Assembly (NCBI GenBank): GCA_050186825.1
Contig: JBFWYD010000063.1
Location: 1 to 64,000, forward strand
DNA: 64,000 nucleotides
Reading direction: 5' to 3'
Source: NORP233 sp050186825
GTDB lineage: Bacteria > Planctomycetota > J058
In this document: one piece after another, positions 35,826 through 44,490 of the stretch
Position numbering within the stretch: position 1 is the first letter of the stretch
Layout of the letters: every line of letters starts with the position of its first letter
The notes under the pieces: model-generated
Seen by the model: the letters and a program-made list of their open reading frames with translations, nothing else
Databases searched by the model: none
What the model was told of the DNA's origin: nothing
Program-made: the position numbers and the translations under genes

Positions 35826-38180
35826 ATGAGCGCCGAGGCCGAGCAGACAGCGATCGAGCACGCGCTGCGGCGGGGCTTCCTCGACCCGGCCGGGCTCCAG
35901 GGCGCGCGCCAGGAGATGCAGCGGGCCGGGCAGGGCTCGCTGCTGCCCTTCCTGCGCGGGCGGCTCCAGCCGGCCCAGCTCGAGGAGCTGCGGCAGGTCT
36001 ACCAGCAGGCGCTGAGCGGCGGGCACACGACCACGCGCACCTCGGCGTCCTCGGTTCAGACCGTGAGCGCGGCCCCGGCTGGCTCGGCGCGCTTCGGCGG
36101 GGCCGGCGGGCTGCCCGCGATGATCGGGCGCTACCCGGTCGAGCGGGAGCTTGCCCGCGGCGGGATGGGCGTGGTCTACGTGGTCCGGCATCCCCTGCTC
36201 GAACGGTCGATGGCCCTCAAGATGATGCTGGAGGGCTTCGAGGGCGGCCTGGCGGCCCAGCGCTTCGTCCGCGAGGCGCGGGCCACCGCCCGGCTGCGGC
36301 ACCCAGGCATCGTGCAGGTCCACGACGTCGACCAGCACGAGGGGCGGCCCTTCTACGTGATGGACCTGGTCGAGGGCAGCACGCTCAAGGAGCTGCTCAA
36401 GCGCGAGGGGCCGCTCGAGCCGCGGCGCGCGGCCGGCCTGATCGCGCAGGTGGCCGACGCGCTCGAGGTGGCGCACGAGCAAGGGGTCCTGCATCGCGAC
36501 ATCAAGCCGGACAACGTGCTGCTCGACGTCGAGGGCGCGCCGCGGATCACCGACTTCGGGATCGCCCGCGACCAGGGAGACGACGCGCAGCAGCTCACCA
36601 AGACGGGCGACCTGCTCGGGACGCCCGCCTACATGCCGCCCGAGCAGGCCGACGGCAACCGGCGCGCCATGGGGCGCCCCTCGGACGTCTACGCGCTCGG
36701 GGCCACCCTGTTCGCGCTCCTGACCGGTCGGCCGCCCTTCGTGGGCAGCTCGGCGCTCGTGACCATCCAGCAGGTCCTGACGGACCCCCCGCCGCGGCCA
36801 TCCAGCCTGCGACCTGGGATCGACCCCGAGCTCGAGGACGTCGTGCTCCGCTGCCTGGAGAAGGAGCCCGAGGCGCGCTACGCGACGGCGGCCGAGCTCG
36901 CCGCCGACCTGCGCGCCTACCTGACGGCCGCCGCGGCGCCGCGGGGCGGGGCGCCGCTGGCCGTGCTCGCGGCGGTCGCGGCGATCCCGCTGGTCGTGGG
37001 GGGGCTGTGGCTCGCGCGCCGAAGCCAGCCGGCGCCGGCGCCCTCGACGGCGAGCGCGAGCCCCAGCGCGCCGTCGCCCTCGTCGAGCCCCGGCCCGTCG
37101 GACCAGAAGCGCGAGGAGCCGCAGGCGCCCTCGCCCGCGCCGAGCTCCACCGTTAGCCCCAGCCCCAGCCCCAGCCCCTCGCCGACCCGTGCGCCAGGGC
37201 GTCGGCCGGCGGCGCTGCCCACCCTCCGCCCGCAGCCCAACGCAGCAGACTGGGTCGAGGTCACACCACCACCCGGAGCCCCCTGGCCGTCCGAGCGGGA
37301 CGGGCACGAGCGGGCCATGGTCTGGGACTCACACCGCAAGCGAGTGCTGCTGTTCGGCGGCTGGAACGGCAAGTACTGGTTCGGCGACCTCTGGGCCTGG
37401 ACGGGCAAGGAGTGGCAGCTCCTCCAGCGCACCGGAGCGCCCGGCGCGCCACCGGGGCGCTTCGCGCACGCGCTCGCCTTCGACGAGGGGCGCCGGCGGC
37501 TGGTGCTCTACGGCGGCGTCCGCAGCGGCCACGCCGACCAGCTCCACGCGGACCTCTGGGAGTGGGACGGCACGGCCTGGGAGGAGAAGCACCCCGCGGG
37601 CGGAGGCCCGGGACCGCGCGGGTGGCACGCCATGGCCTACGTGCCCGGGACCGGGATCGTCCTGTTCGGCGGCACGAGCAGGAGCGCCATCGGGCACGCG
37701 CCCCGGAACCAGGGCGACCTCTGGGCCTGGAACGGGGAGCGCTGGCGGGAGCTGACGCCCAGCGACGAGGGGGTCCGGCCGCCCCCGCGCATGGAGCCCG
37801 CCCTGGCCTACGACCCGCTGCGGCAGCGGCTGGTGCTGACCGGCGGCACGGCCGACGTGTGGGAGTGGGAGGGGACGCGCTGGACCCGCTTCGAGGCCAA
37901 CCCGAAGCTGGCGCGCTACGCGGCGGCCCTGGCCTTCGACGGCAAGGACCTGGTGCTCTCCTGCGGCCAGTCCGGAAAGCGCCAGGGCACCTCGCTCCGC
38001 TGGAACGGAGCGCAATGGCTGATCCGCCTCTCCCGCCGCTACCCCGCGCCGCGGATGTACCACGCCATGTGCTGGGACCCGGAGCGGGAGCAGCTGGTCG
38101 TCTTCGGCGGCGACCTGGGGGGTCGGCGGGGCGGAGACCTGTGGCTCTCCAGCACGCGGCCCCTGCCCGGGGCGCGCTAG
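35826..38180 (+). CDS. Transmembrane Ser/Thr kinase with extracytoplasmic Kelch/galactose-oxidase-like repeats
   Basis: 784 residues. An N-terminal helical region (1-95) precedes a full kinase (about 99-365: ELARGGMGVVYVV, MALKMML, HRDIKPDN, DFGIAR, GTPAYMPPEQ, DVYALGATLFALLTG). The TM helix is at about 375-398, then a Pro/Ser linker (about 400-460), then Kelch-type repeats to the end: RVLLFGGWNGKYWFGDLWAW, RLVLYGGVRSG, GIVLFGGTSR, QLVVFGGDLGG, each with the Gly-Gly turn and DLW strand. The domain forms a beta propeller outside the membrane and probably senses a ligand. A fragment of a very similar kinase lies at 39462-39558. Confidence 0.93.
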   Translation: MSAEAEQTAIEHALRRGFLDPAGLQGARQEMQRAGQGSLLPFLRGRLQPAQLEELRQVYQQALSGGHTTTRTSASSVQTVSAAPAGSARFGGAGGLPAMIGRYPVERELARGGMGVVYVVRHPLLERSMALKMMLEGFEGGLAAQRFVREARATARLRHPGIVQVHDVDQHEGRPFYVMDLVEGSTLKELLKREGPLEPRRAAGLIAQVADALEVAHEQGVLHRDIKPDNVLLDVEGAPRITDFGIARDQGDDAQQLTKTGDLLGTPAYMPPEQADGNRRAMGRPSDVYALGATLFALLTGRPPFVGSSALVTIQQVLTDPPPRPSSLRPGIDPELEDVVLRCLEKEPEARYATAAELAADLRAYLTAAAAPRGGAPLAVLAAVAAIPLVVGGLWLARRSQPAPAPSTASASPSAPSPSSSPGPSDQKREEPQAPSPAPSSTVSPSPSPSPSPTRAPGRRPAALPTLRPQPNAADWVEVTPPPGAPWPSERDGHERAMVWDSHRKRVLLFGGWNGKYWFGDLWAWTGKEWQLLQRTGAPGAPPGRFAHALAFDEGRRRLVLYGGVRSGHADQLHADLWEWDGTAWEEKHPAGGGPGPRGWHAMAYVPGTGIVLFGGTSRSAIGHAPRNQGDLWAWNGERWRELTPSDEGVRPPPRMEPALAYDPLRQRLVLTGGTADVWEWEGTRWTRFEANPKLARYAAALAFDGKDLVLSCGQSGKRQGTSLRWNGAQWLIRLSRRYPAPRMYHAMCWDPEREQLVVFGGDLGGRRGGDLWLSSTRPLPGAR

Positions 38181-38216
38181 CTGGGCGGCAGCAGGTGCGG
38201 GTGCTTGGCCGGTTGG

Positions 38217-39392
38217 CTACCTGGCGATCTCGCGCACCCGATTGCCGTTCAGCTCGCTCACGAAGAGGTTCCCCTCGCTGCTGCGACCGAGCCCCCCCGG
38301 GCCGCTGACCGTGCCGGCGCTGGCGGCGAGTCCGTCGCCGGTCGAGGTAGCGCTGCCGTCACCCGCGATGCTGAACACGCGGTCGGCTGGGGTGGTCACG
38401 CCGAACCATGTGCCGTTGGAGCGGGCCACGGCCCGCACGCGATTGCCGTGATACTCGGAGACGCACAGCGTCCCCGCGGCGTCGAACACCACCCACAGGG
38501 GACCGTTCAGCCTGGCGCTCGTCGGGGCGCCGCCGTCGCCCGTCGAGGCCGCCGTCCCGTCGCCGATCAGGGTGTAGACGCGGTCCGCCGTGAGGCTGGA
38601 GCCGAAGTAGGTGCCGGTCGTCTTGCACACCACCCGCACGCGGTTGCCGGCGAAGTCGCCGACGTGGCGCCGGTGGAGCCGGTGCCGGTGATCACGACCG
38701 TCGTCCCCCCCCCCGCTGGGCCCGGTGCTGGGCGCCAGGGAGGCGAGGGTCGGCGGCCCCTGGCAGACGAACTTCGTCGCGGAGGAGGCAACGCTGGTTC
38801 CGCTGAGCGTGGTGACCAGGACGTCGACCGTCCCGCTGGGTCGAGCGGGAACGACGGCGCTGATCTCGGTGCCCGAGACCACGGTGTAGCTCTGGGCTGG
38901 CGTGCCCCCGAAGCTGACTCCGGTGGCCCCGCCCAGGTCGGTCCCAAGCAGCCGGATCGTCGCCCCGCCGACGATCAGGTCGCGGGCTGGGGAGAGTCCG
39001 GTCACGAGCGGCACCGCCGCGTACGTGAACCGGGAGGCCGTCGTGGCCGCGCTGGTCCCGGCAGGTGTGGTCACCGAGACGTCGACGCCGCCCGGAGTCG
39101 CCGCCGGGATCACCGCGCTGATCCGCGCGTCCGAGACGACGCTGAAGCTGACCGCGGGGATCGCGCCGAACGACACCGCGGTGGAGCCGCTGAACCCGCC
39201 GCCCGTGATCGTGACGGCGCGCGCAGCCGAGTCGGAGCTGGCCGGGTCCACCAGGGTGACCGACGGAGGAGTCGGCGCAGGGACGACCGGCGGCGGCGGG
39301 ACGGAGCTGCGGCCGCCGCCCGAGCACCCCAAGAGCTGCAGGCCGCAGCCCACGACCAGGACGCTCGCCGCCGCGATCCAATGCCTACGCAC
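38217..39392 (-). CDS. Lipoprotein with IPT/TIG domains and NHL-like repeats, centre disrupted
   Basis: 391 residues from GTG 39392. The lipoprotein signal ends in QLLGC (lipobox). Two IPT/TIG domains follow (PSVTLVDPASSD, ITGGGFSGSTAVSFG; and PLVTGLSPARD, LLGTDLGGATGVSFGG). A third begins at SLAPSTGPSGGG, but at the ten-C run (38705-38714, G on the coding strand) the sense frame is lost. TTVVITGTGSTGAT is readable only in another frame, and the open frame reads DDGRDHRHRLHRRH. Normal coding resumes at VGDFAGNRVRV with NHL-like repeats (NGPLWVVFDAAGTLCVSE, GNLFVSELNGNRVREIA). A deletion plus a compensating frameshift, or assembly errors, explains this. Confidence 0.7.
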   Translation of the reverse strand: MRRHWIAAASVLVVGCGLQLLGCSGGGRSSVPPPPVVPAPTPPSVTLVDPASSDSAARAVTITGGGFSGSTAVSFGAIPAVSFSVVSDARISAVIPAATPGGVDVSVTTPAGTSAATTASRFTYAAVPLVTGLSPARDLIVGGATIRLLGTDLGGATGVSFGGTPAQSYTVVSGTEISAVVPARPSGTVDVLVTTLSGTSVASSATKFVCQGPPTLASLAPSTGPSGGGDDGRDHRHRLHRRHVGDFAGNRVRVVCKTTGTYFGSSLTADRVYTLIGDGTAASTGDGGAPTSARLNGPLWVVFDAAGTLCVSEYHGNRVRAVARSNGTWFGVTTPADRVFSIAGDGSATSTGDGLAASAGTVSGPGGLGRSSEGNLFVSELNGNRVREIAR

Positions 39393-39461
39393 CCTGCGCC
39401 CTCTCGTCCTGCAAGGAGGCGAGCGTGCCCTTCGAGCCGGGCGCGCTCGCCTGCGTGCGCA

Positions 39462-39558
39462 GGCGACGGCGACCGGCGCGCGACGGCGCGCCCCTCGGAC
39501 GTCTACGCGCTGGGCCCCACTCCCTTTCTCCTCCTCACCGGGCGGCGCAGCAGGTTCG
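39462..39558 (+). pseudogene. Fragment of a Ser/Thr kinase gene (subdomain IX region)
   Basis: The plus strand reads GDGDRRATARPSDVYALGPTPFLLLTGRR, which aligns with DGNRRAMGRPSDVYALGATLFALLTGR of the kinase-Kelch protein. Flanking sequence in either direction does not continue the kinase. It is a remnant of a deleted or partly duplicated kinase gene, in the 169-bp gap between the IPT lipoprotein and the next kinase. Confidence 0.7.
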
Positions 39559-39561
39559 GAG

Positions 39562-41478
39562 TCACGCGTCGCGCGGCGGATCCTTGGACCAGATCAGGGC
39601 CAGGTAGGCGAAGACCGTCAGCCCGCACACGATGTGCACGAGCAGCGGGTCCACCTGGGGGAGCACGATCCCCGACAGGACGCCCAGGGAGCCGATCCCG
39701 GCCGCGACCCACAGGCGCGCGTCGACGGCGGCCGCGACGTACATGGCGAAGGCGGTCAGCAGGATCCCGACGTTCAGGATCAGGAGCCCGAACACGATCC
39801 CGTAGGCCCAAAAGGCGAGGATGTTGAGCAGGATCGAGGCCCAGGCCGCGACGGCCATCTGGACCAGGCGCCGGTTGACCGCCGTGCTCAGGAGCCAGCG
39901 CCGGCCGGGATAGGCGCTCGCCGCGACCACGCAGCCGAACAGGAGGTGGAAGCCGAGGGCCGTCTGCATCGTCATCCCGAGGGCGCCGGTCAGGAGCGTG
40001 GCCGCGAGCACCAGCACCAGGCCGTAGCCGACGGCGGCCAGGAAGCCCGCGTGCAGGGCGCGCTCGCGGGCGCCCACCCGCGGGTCGGCGTCGCGCTCGA
40101 GGGCCTCGAGGCGCTGCTTGGCGTCGCCCTCGGCCGCGAGCTCCTCGGCGAGGGCGCGCGCGCGAGCCTCGAGGTCGGGGCGCGGCTGGGGCAGCGCGGC
40201 CAGGAGGCCCACGGCCTCGGTGTGGCGGCGCTGCACGAGCTCGCGCTCGATCGCCTCCTCGAGACAGACCTGCAGCCCGTCGCGCGCGGCGGGGTTGTCG
40301 GGCCACTCGGCCAGGGCCTGCTCGAAGCCGAAGCGGCAGGCCGCGAACAGCGAGGCGATCCGGCGCCCCGTGGGGTCGGTGGGAGCGGCGGCCTCGGCGC
40401 GCAGGTGCTCGAGCTCCGCCCGCGCGCGCTCGGTCAGCTGGAGCGAGGACTGGCGCTCGAGGAACTCCTCGAGCGCGCGGCGGAAGGCCTCGGCGGAGGC
40501 CGGGCGCTGGGCCGGGTCGCGCGCGGTGGCGGCGTTGCAGAGCGCGGCCAGCTCGGGCGGGACCTCGGGGCCGTAGGCGACGGGCGCCGAGCGATGCGCG
40601 GCCAGCAGCACGTTCATGGGCTCGTCGCCCGTGTGGCGCGGGGTGTCGGTCAGGATGCGATGCAGGGTCGCGCCGAGCAGGTAGACGTCGGTGTGCGCCC
40701 CGAGCTCGCGCGGCTCCTCGAGCATCTCGGGCGCCATGTAGGCGGGCGTGCCGACGAGGCCGGAAGGCGTCGCCTCGCGCTCGTCGAGGCGCAGGGCCGC
40801 GCCCCAGTCGACGAGGTAGACCTCGCCGAAGGCGCCGACCATCACGTTTTCCGGCTTGATGTCGCGATGGAGGACCCCGCGGCTGTGCGCGTAGTGCGCC
40901 GCATTGCACACCTGGCCGAGGATCTGGAGATGGGCCCGCAGCCGGTCGCTCGGCAGCGAGCGCCAGGTCGGGTGCTCCGGGTCGCGCGCCAGCTCGCGCC
41001 AGCTCGTGCCCTCGACCCGCTTCATGACCATCACCGGGCGGCCCATGGCGTCCACCCCGAGCCGGTGCACGGGGATCACGTTCGGGTGGTCGAGGTAGCC
41101 CGTGAACAGGGCCTCCTGGATCAGCGCGCGGCGGGTGCGATGCCCGTCGTCCGTCCCGAGGGTCTTGAGCGCCACCTCGCGCCGGAGCACGTGGTCGCGC
41201 GCGGCGTGCACCTCGCCCATGCCTCCGCGGCCGAGCAGGCGGGTCGGGCTGAGCTCGGCGTCGGCGCCGCCGATGGAGAGCGGGGGCAGCCCGTCCGCGC
41301 CGAGGGGGCCGGGGCCGAGCTCGTCGGCCTGGGCGGCGGCGTCGAGGGTCTCGCCGTCCTCGTCGCAGGCCGGCGGGGTCAGGCTGGACTCGGGGTCCAG
41401 GTCCTCGCGCCCCCGCCGGGCCACCAGCGCGTCCCAGAGGTGGTCGATCCGCCCGTCCTGGGGGTCGGCTGGTTGCAT
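39562..41478 (-). CDS. Ser/Thr protein kinase with C-terminal multi-helix membrane domain and DWG motif
   Basis: 638 residues; ATG 41478 chosen because kinase homology begins shortly after it and a -10 box sits 7 nt upstream. Kinase, about 75-340: LLGRGGMGEVHAA, VALKTLG, HRDIKPEN, LVDWGAAL (DWG for DFG), GTPAYMAPEM, DVYLLGATLHRIL. A helical segment (360-470) precedes about six hydrophobic helices from about 475 (VGYGLVLVLAATLLTGALG, LLFGCVVAASAY, ASILLNILAFWAYGIV, LLILNVGILLTAFAMYVAA, LGVLSGIVL, IVCGLTVFAYLALIW). Here the membrane part is a helical bundle rather than a single anchor. It is divergent from a TPR protein, with 64 bp between starts. Confidence 0.9.
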   Translation of the reverse strand: MQPADPQDGRIDHLWDALVARRGREDLDPESSLTPPACDEDGETLDAAAQADELGPGPLGADGLPPLSIGGADAELSPTRLLGRGGMGEVHAARDHVLRREVALKTLGTDDGHRTRRALIQEALFTGYLDHPNVIPVHRLGVDAMGRPVMVMKRVEGTSWRELARDPEHPTWRSLPSDRLRAHLQILGQVCNAAHYAHSRGVLHRDIKPENVMVGAFGEVYLVDWGAALRLDEREATPSGLVGTPAYMAPEMLEEPRELGAHTDVYLLGATLHRILTDTPRHTGDEPMNVLLAAHRSAPVAYGPEVPPELAALCNAATARDPAQRPASAEAFRRALEEFLERQSSLQLTERARAELEHLRAEAAAPTDPTGRRIASLFAACRFGFEQALAEWPDNPAARDGLQVCLEEAIERELVQRRHTEAVGLLAALPQPRPDLEARARALAEELAAEGDAKQRLEALERDADPRVGARERALHAGFLAAVGYGLVLVLAATLLTGALGMTMQTALGFHLLFGCVVAASAYPGRRWLLSTAVNRRLVQMAVAAWASILLNILAFWAYGIVFGLLILNVGILLTAFAMYVAAAVDARLWVAAGIGSLGVLSGIVLPQVDPLLVHIVCGLTVFAYLALIWSKDPPRDA

Positions 41479-41485
41479 CGGGCCG

Positions 41486-41491
41486 AGCCTA
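41486..41491 (-). promoter_or_regulatory. -10 box (TAGGCT), leaderless promoter of the multi-TM kinase
   Basis: On the minus strand TAGGCT is followed by 7 nt and ATG 41478; no ribosome site. Confidence 0.45.
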
Positions 41492-41530
41492 CTCGCGCGG
41501 CCGGACGGTGCCTGCCCCGGGCCGCGCGCG

Positions 41531-41536
41531 TATCCT
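41531..41536 (+). promoter_or_regulatory. -10 box (TATCCT), leaderless promoter of the TPR protein
   Basis: TATCCT is followed by 6 nt and GTG 41543; no ribosome site. Confidence 0.45.
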
Positions 41537-41542
41537 GGCGAC

Positions 41543-42574
41543 GTGGGCGGGAGCATCGACCTGGCGTGGCACGCGATCAGCCCGGGCGGCCGGGAGGGCC
41601 TGGGGCAGCTCCAGGTCCACGGCGCCACCCGGCTCGAGCCCGACCGCGTGCGCGCGCTGGCGGTCGAGGCCTTCACGGACACGGCAGACGCCTCGGCCTC
41701 GCCCCAGGACCTCGAGCGCTCGATGGGCGCTCGGATCCAGGAGCTCCTCCCCGAGGGCGCCGTGCTCGAGCGGCTGCGGATCGAGGTCGCGGGCCGCGCC
41801 ACCTCGCCTCGCTCGGCCCCCCGGCCAGCGGCAGGCCCCGCCGCCCCGCCGGGCTTCCTGGCGCGCGCGCTGAGCGGCCTCGCCTCCGCGCTCTTCAAGC
41901 TGGCCCTGGCGGCCGGGCTCCTGGCCGCGGCGGCCTGGGGCGGCGCGCAGGCGCTGACCAGGGCCCGCAGCGCCTGGAGCGCCCCCTCGACCGAGCAGCG
42001 CAGCGAGGCCGGCCAGCGCTACCGCGACGGCCTCGAGCAGCTCTCGCGCGGCGCCTACGCCGAGGCCGTCGAGTCGCTGGCCAAGGCGCTCGAGCTCGAC
42101 CCCCAGGACACGGCGGCCCACGAGGCCCGCGGCCGCGCGCTGCTCAAGCTCGGCCGCTACGGCGAGGCCCGCGGCGACCTCGACGTGGCGCTGACCGCCG
42201 CCAAGGGCGAGCTGGCCCTCGGCCTCCTGGTCCTTCGCGCCGAGGCCCGCCTGCTCAGCGACGACCCCTCGGGCGCGCTGGCCGACGCGCAGCAGGTGCT
42301 GGCCAAGCACGCCGACCTGGCCGACGCCAACTGGCACGCCGCCCGCGCGCTGCTGGCGCTCGAGCGCTACGCGGAGGCGCTTCCGCTCCTGGACAAGGTC
42401 GTGAGCGCGCGCCCCGAGGACAACGCGGTCCGCTTCCGCCGCGGCCTGGCGCGACATCACCTCAAGGACTTCGAGGGCGCGATCGACGACTACGAGGCCG
42501 TCCTGCTCGCGCTACCCAAGCACCGCCTGGCCAAGCAGAACCTCGATCGCGCCAAGCTGGGTGAGGCGCCCTGA
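41543..42574 (+). CDS. Membrane-anchored TPR protein
   Basis: 343 residues. The N-terminal 105 residues are soluble (AWHAISPGGREGLGQLQVHG), then one TM helix (about 115-135, ALFKLALAAGLLAAAAW), then at least five TPR units: EQLSRGAYAEAVESLAKALELDPQ, GRYGEARGDLDVALTAAKG, GALADAQQVLAKHADL, ERYAEALPLLDKVVSARPED, KDFEGAIDDYEAVLLALPKH. A predicted leaderless promoter ends at the GTG. The gene is divergent from the multi-TM kinase, so the two may be co-regulated; TPR proteins commonly serve as docking partners. Confidence 0.88.
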   Translation: MGGSIDLAWHAISPGGREGLGQLQVHGATRLEPDRVRALAVEAFTDTADASASPQDLERSMGARIQELLPEGAVLERLRIEVAGRATSPRSAPRPAAGPAAPPGFLARALSGLASALFKLALAAGLLAAAAWGGAQALTRARSAWSAPSTEQRSEAGQRYRDGLEQLSRGAYAEAVESLAKALELDPQDTAAHEARGRALLKLGRYGEARGDLDVALTAAKGELALGLLVLRAEARLLSDDPSGALADAQQVLAKHADLADANWHAARALLALERYAEALPLLDKVVSARPEDNAVRFRRGLARHHLKDFEGAIDDYEAVLLALPKHRLAKQNLDRAKLGEAP

Positions 42575-42584
42575 GGAGCCTCCC

Positions 42585-43319
42585 GTGAGCATTCACTACA
42601 CTCACGCCTTCTTCGTCCAGGACCTGGCCTGGCGGCCAAAGAAGAGCAACGCCGAGTCGATCCACGACCTGCTCGTCCGTTGGGACTTGGTCGGGGCTCG
42701 AGAGAAGCCCCAGCTCTACGAGGTTCGGCAGGGTCGCTACGCCAAGGCCGAGGGCAAGAGGATCGCGGCCGCGGGCGAGATCCCAGGCAACCTGGTCATG
42801 GCCTATGCGCGAAAGCACGAGCCCTGGGTCGTGGGACCCCAGGTCCGTCGGATCATGGGTCCGCAGCAGTACGGCAACGAAGAGGGTTGGTACTGGTGGA
42901 TCATCGTGGTCCTAGGGAGCGACTTCAAGATCAGCGCGAGCGCGTACGGAGACGAGCCGGAGCTCTCGAGAGGAGCAAAGGCCGCCAGCAGAGAACTCAG
43001 GGCGGTGACGCCCTATCCCGCTGGCAAGGCCGAGCATCACCACCTCGCGGTCAACGCAGGCTACGTGTGCGGATACGAGGCCAAGCCACCGCTGGTGCGC
43101 TTCCACGAGACCGACCCGGCCACTGGCTCTCCTCTGGCTCCCGATGGCCCTCCGCTCTACGGAGCGTTGTGGCGATCGGGGATCCTCTTCGACTGTGAGA
43201 ACGACCATCCCGCGTTCGTGGAGCAGGAAGGTCGCTGGGAGATCCCCAACAAGGAGTTCACCCAGGCGCTCAGCGCTGCCTTCGGGACGCCCCTGATCCA
43301 GGTCGGAATGATGTTCTGA
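42585..43319 (+). CDS. Protein of unknown function
   Basis: 244 residues; GTG 42585 follows GAGGAG. There is no signal peptide or TM helix. Base composition is less extreme than in neighbours, with more A and T at third positions, which hints at acquisition. It is Trp/Tyr rich in the middle (EEGWYWWIIVVLGSDFKISAS) and has a His cluster (AEHHHLAVNAGYVCGYE). The N-terminus (HYTHAFFVQDLAWRPKKSN) and C-terminus (GRWEIPNKEFTQALSAAFGTP) show no motif I recognise. It lies with other small accessory genes (42.6-46 kb). Confidence 0.75.
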   Translation: MSIHYTHAFFVQDLAWRPKKSNAESIHDLLVRWDLVGAREKPQLYEVRQGRYAKAEGKRIAAAGEIPGNLVMAYARKHEPWVVGPQVRRIMGPQQYGNEEGWYWWIIVVLGSDFKISASAYGDEPELSRGAKAASRELRAVTPYPAGKAEHHHLAVNAGYVCGYEAKPPLVRFHETDPATGSPLAPDGPPLYGALWRSGILFDCENDHPAFVEQEGRWEIPNKEFTQALSAAFGTPLIQVGMMF

Positions 43320-43334
43320 GGCAGGTGGTTCCGA

Positions 43335-43715
43335 TCACCTGGTCGGCCTGACGAACAGGTAGAGACCGGTCGCCAGGAGCAGGAGCAGGGGTACCAGGGC
43401 CAGGAGGCCGGCCCACGCCGGCGGCTGGCCGAAGCCCCAGGCGACCATGTTCAGGACCACCGCCGCGCTGAAGGCGGCGGAGACCCAGCGATGGAAGCGG
43501 CGCACGCCGCGGGTGGGCGGCGGCGGGTCGGCGGCGCGCAGGGGGAGCACCAGCAGGTAGAGCCCCGTAAGCAGGAGCACGACCATCGGGAGGAATGCGA
43601 ACACGCCCAGCCACACGGGCGGGTCGGGGAATGCGAAGGCGGCGACGTTCAGGACCATCCCGGCGGTGAAGGCCAGGGAGACCCAGCGGTGGAGCTTGCG
43701 GATCCCTGCGCTCAC
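43335..43715 (-). CDS. Small four-helix membrane protein with an internal duplication
   Basis: 126 residues. Two halves of about 60 residues repeat each other: RKLHRWVSLAFTAGMVLNV with LLLTGLYLLVLP, and RRFHRWVSAAFSAAVVLNM with LLLATGLYLFVRP. Each half has two TM helices and a His-Arg-Trp before the first. The GTG overlaps the stop of the SRPBCC gene, so it is the third gene of an arsR-SRPBCC operon. A role in membrane transport or sensing is possible but not shown. Confidence 0.82.
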   Translation of the reverse strand: MSAGIRKLHRWVSLAFTAGMVLNVAAFAFPDPPVWLGVFAFLPMVVLLLTGLYLLVLPLRAADPPPPTRGVRRFHRWVSAAFSAAVVLNMVAWGFGQPPAWAGLLALVPLLLLLATGLYLFVRPTR

Positions 43716-44152
43716 TCGTCCTCCGACTTCGCGCCGCGCTCGCTGAACAGGCGCTCGAGCCCGTCGAGGAAGCGCGTCCAGGCGTAGACCGCGCCCTGGA
43801 AGTTGGCCTCCTTGCTGGGCAGGCCCTGCTGCTCGAGGCGCAGGAGCGTGCCGGCGGCGACGGGGGTCAGCGTGTAGCTCACGACCGTGTCCACGCCGAC
43901 CGCGCTCCAGGTGTAGGTCAGCCGCGCGAGCGGGACGACCTCGAGCACCCGGCACGCGATCACGCCGTCGAAGTGCGGCGGGCGCGGCGTGGTGTGGAAG
44001 GTGAAGGAGTGACCCACCACGGGCTGGAAGTCCCCCCGCATCAGCCACTCCTCGAGCAGCGCGCCCTCGGTCAGGGCGCGCCACACCTTCTCGGGCGGGT
44101 GGGGCAGGGTGCGCTCGATGACGAGCACGCGCGTCGGCTCGGGGTCGGTCAC
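43712..44152 (-). CDS. SRPBCC (AHSA1/START-like) domain protein
   Basis: 146 residues. It has the standard AHSA1-like pattern: IERTLPHPPEKVWRALTEGALLEEWLM, a beta core (VGHSFTFHTTP, VIACRVLEVVPLARLTYTW) and a C-terminal amphipathic helix (FLDGLERLFSERG). These helix-grip folds bind hydrophobic ligands. The GTG overlaps the arsR stop, and an ArsR regulator paired with an SRPBCC protein is a well-known combination, so the pair probably forms one ligand-responsive unit. Confidence 0.9.
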   Translation of the reverse strand: MTDPEPTRVLVIERTLPHPPEKVWRALTEGALLEEWLMRGDFQPVVGHSFTFHTTPRPPHFDGVIACRVLEVVPLARLTYTWSAVGVDTVVSYTLTPVAAGTLLRLEQQGLPSKEANFQGAVYAWTRFLDGLERLFSERGAKSEDE

Positions 44153-44490
44153 GGTTCCCTCCGGTTCAGGAGCCCTTCCAGGCGGTCGAGGCGCTCGTCC
44201 CAGAAGGCGGCGTAGCCCTCGAGCCAGTCGGCCACGGGCTTCAGCCCGCTGGGCCGAGCGCTGTAGAAGGTCTGCCGCCCCTCCGGGCGCGCGCACACGA
44301 GCCCCGCCCGGGTCAGGACGGCGAGGTGCTTGGAGACCGCGGGCTGCGACACCCCCGCGCGCGCGGTCAGGGCGCGGACGTTCTGCTCTCCGCCCCGCAC
44401 GAGGTGCTCGAAGAGACCCCGGCGAGTCGGGCAAGCGAGCGCAGCGAAGGCGTCGGTGGGGGCGACGGGCACGGGACTAACGATAGCCAT
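44149..44490 (-). CDS. ArsR-family winged-helix transcriptional regulator
   Basis: 113 residues. It has the winged helix of the SdpR-like branch: CPTRRGLFEHLVRGGEQNVRA, recognition helix VSQPAVSKHLAVL, wing RPEGRQTFYSARPSGLKPV. No Cys-x-Cys metal site is seen, so it is unlikely to be an arsenic sensor. The ATG at 44490 lies inside a 20-bp palindrome, the expected operator, which implies autorepression. It is followed by overlapping SRPBCC and small membrane-protein genes. Confidence 0.92.
   Translation of the reverse strand: MAIVSPVPVAPTDAFAALACPTRRGLFEHLVRGGEQNVRALTARAGVSQPAVSKHLAVLTRAGLVCARPEGRQTFYSARPSGLKPVADWLEGYAAFWDERLDRLEGLLNRREP

Noticed and set aside
41508..41536. Canonical -35 boxes for the leaderless promoters
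   Set aside because: No TTGACA-like sequence lies 16-18 bp upstream of most of the -10 boxes; only the promoter at 52951-52978 has a good pair.
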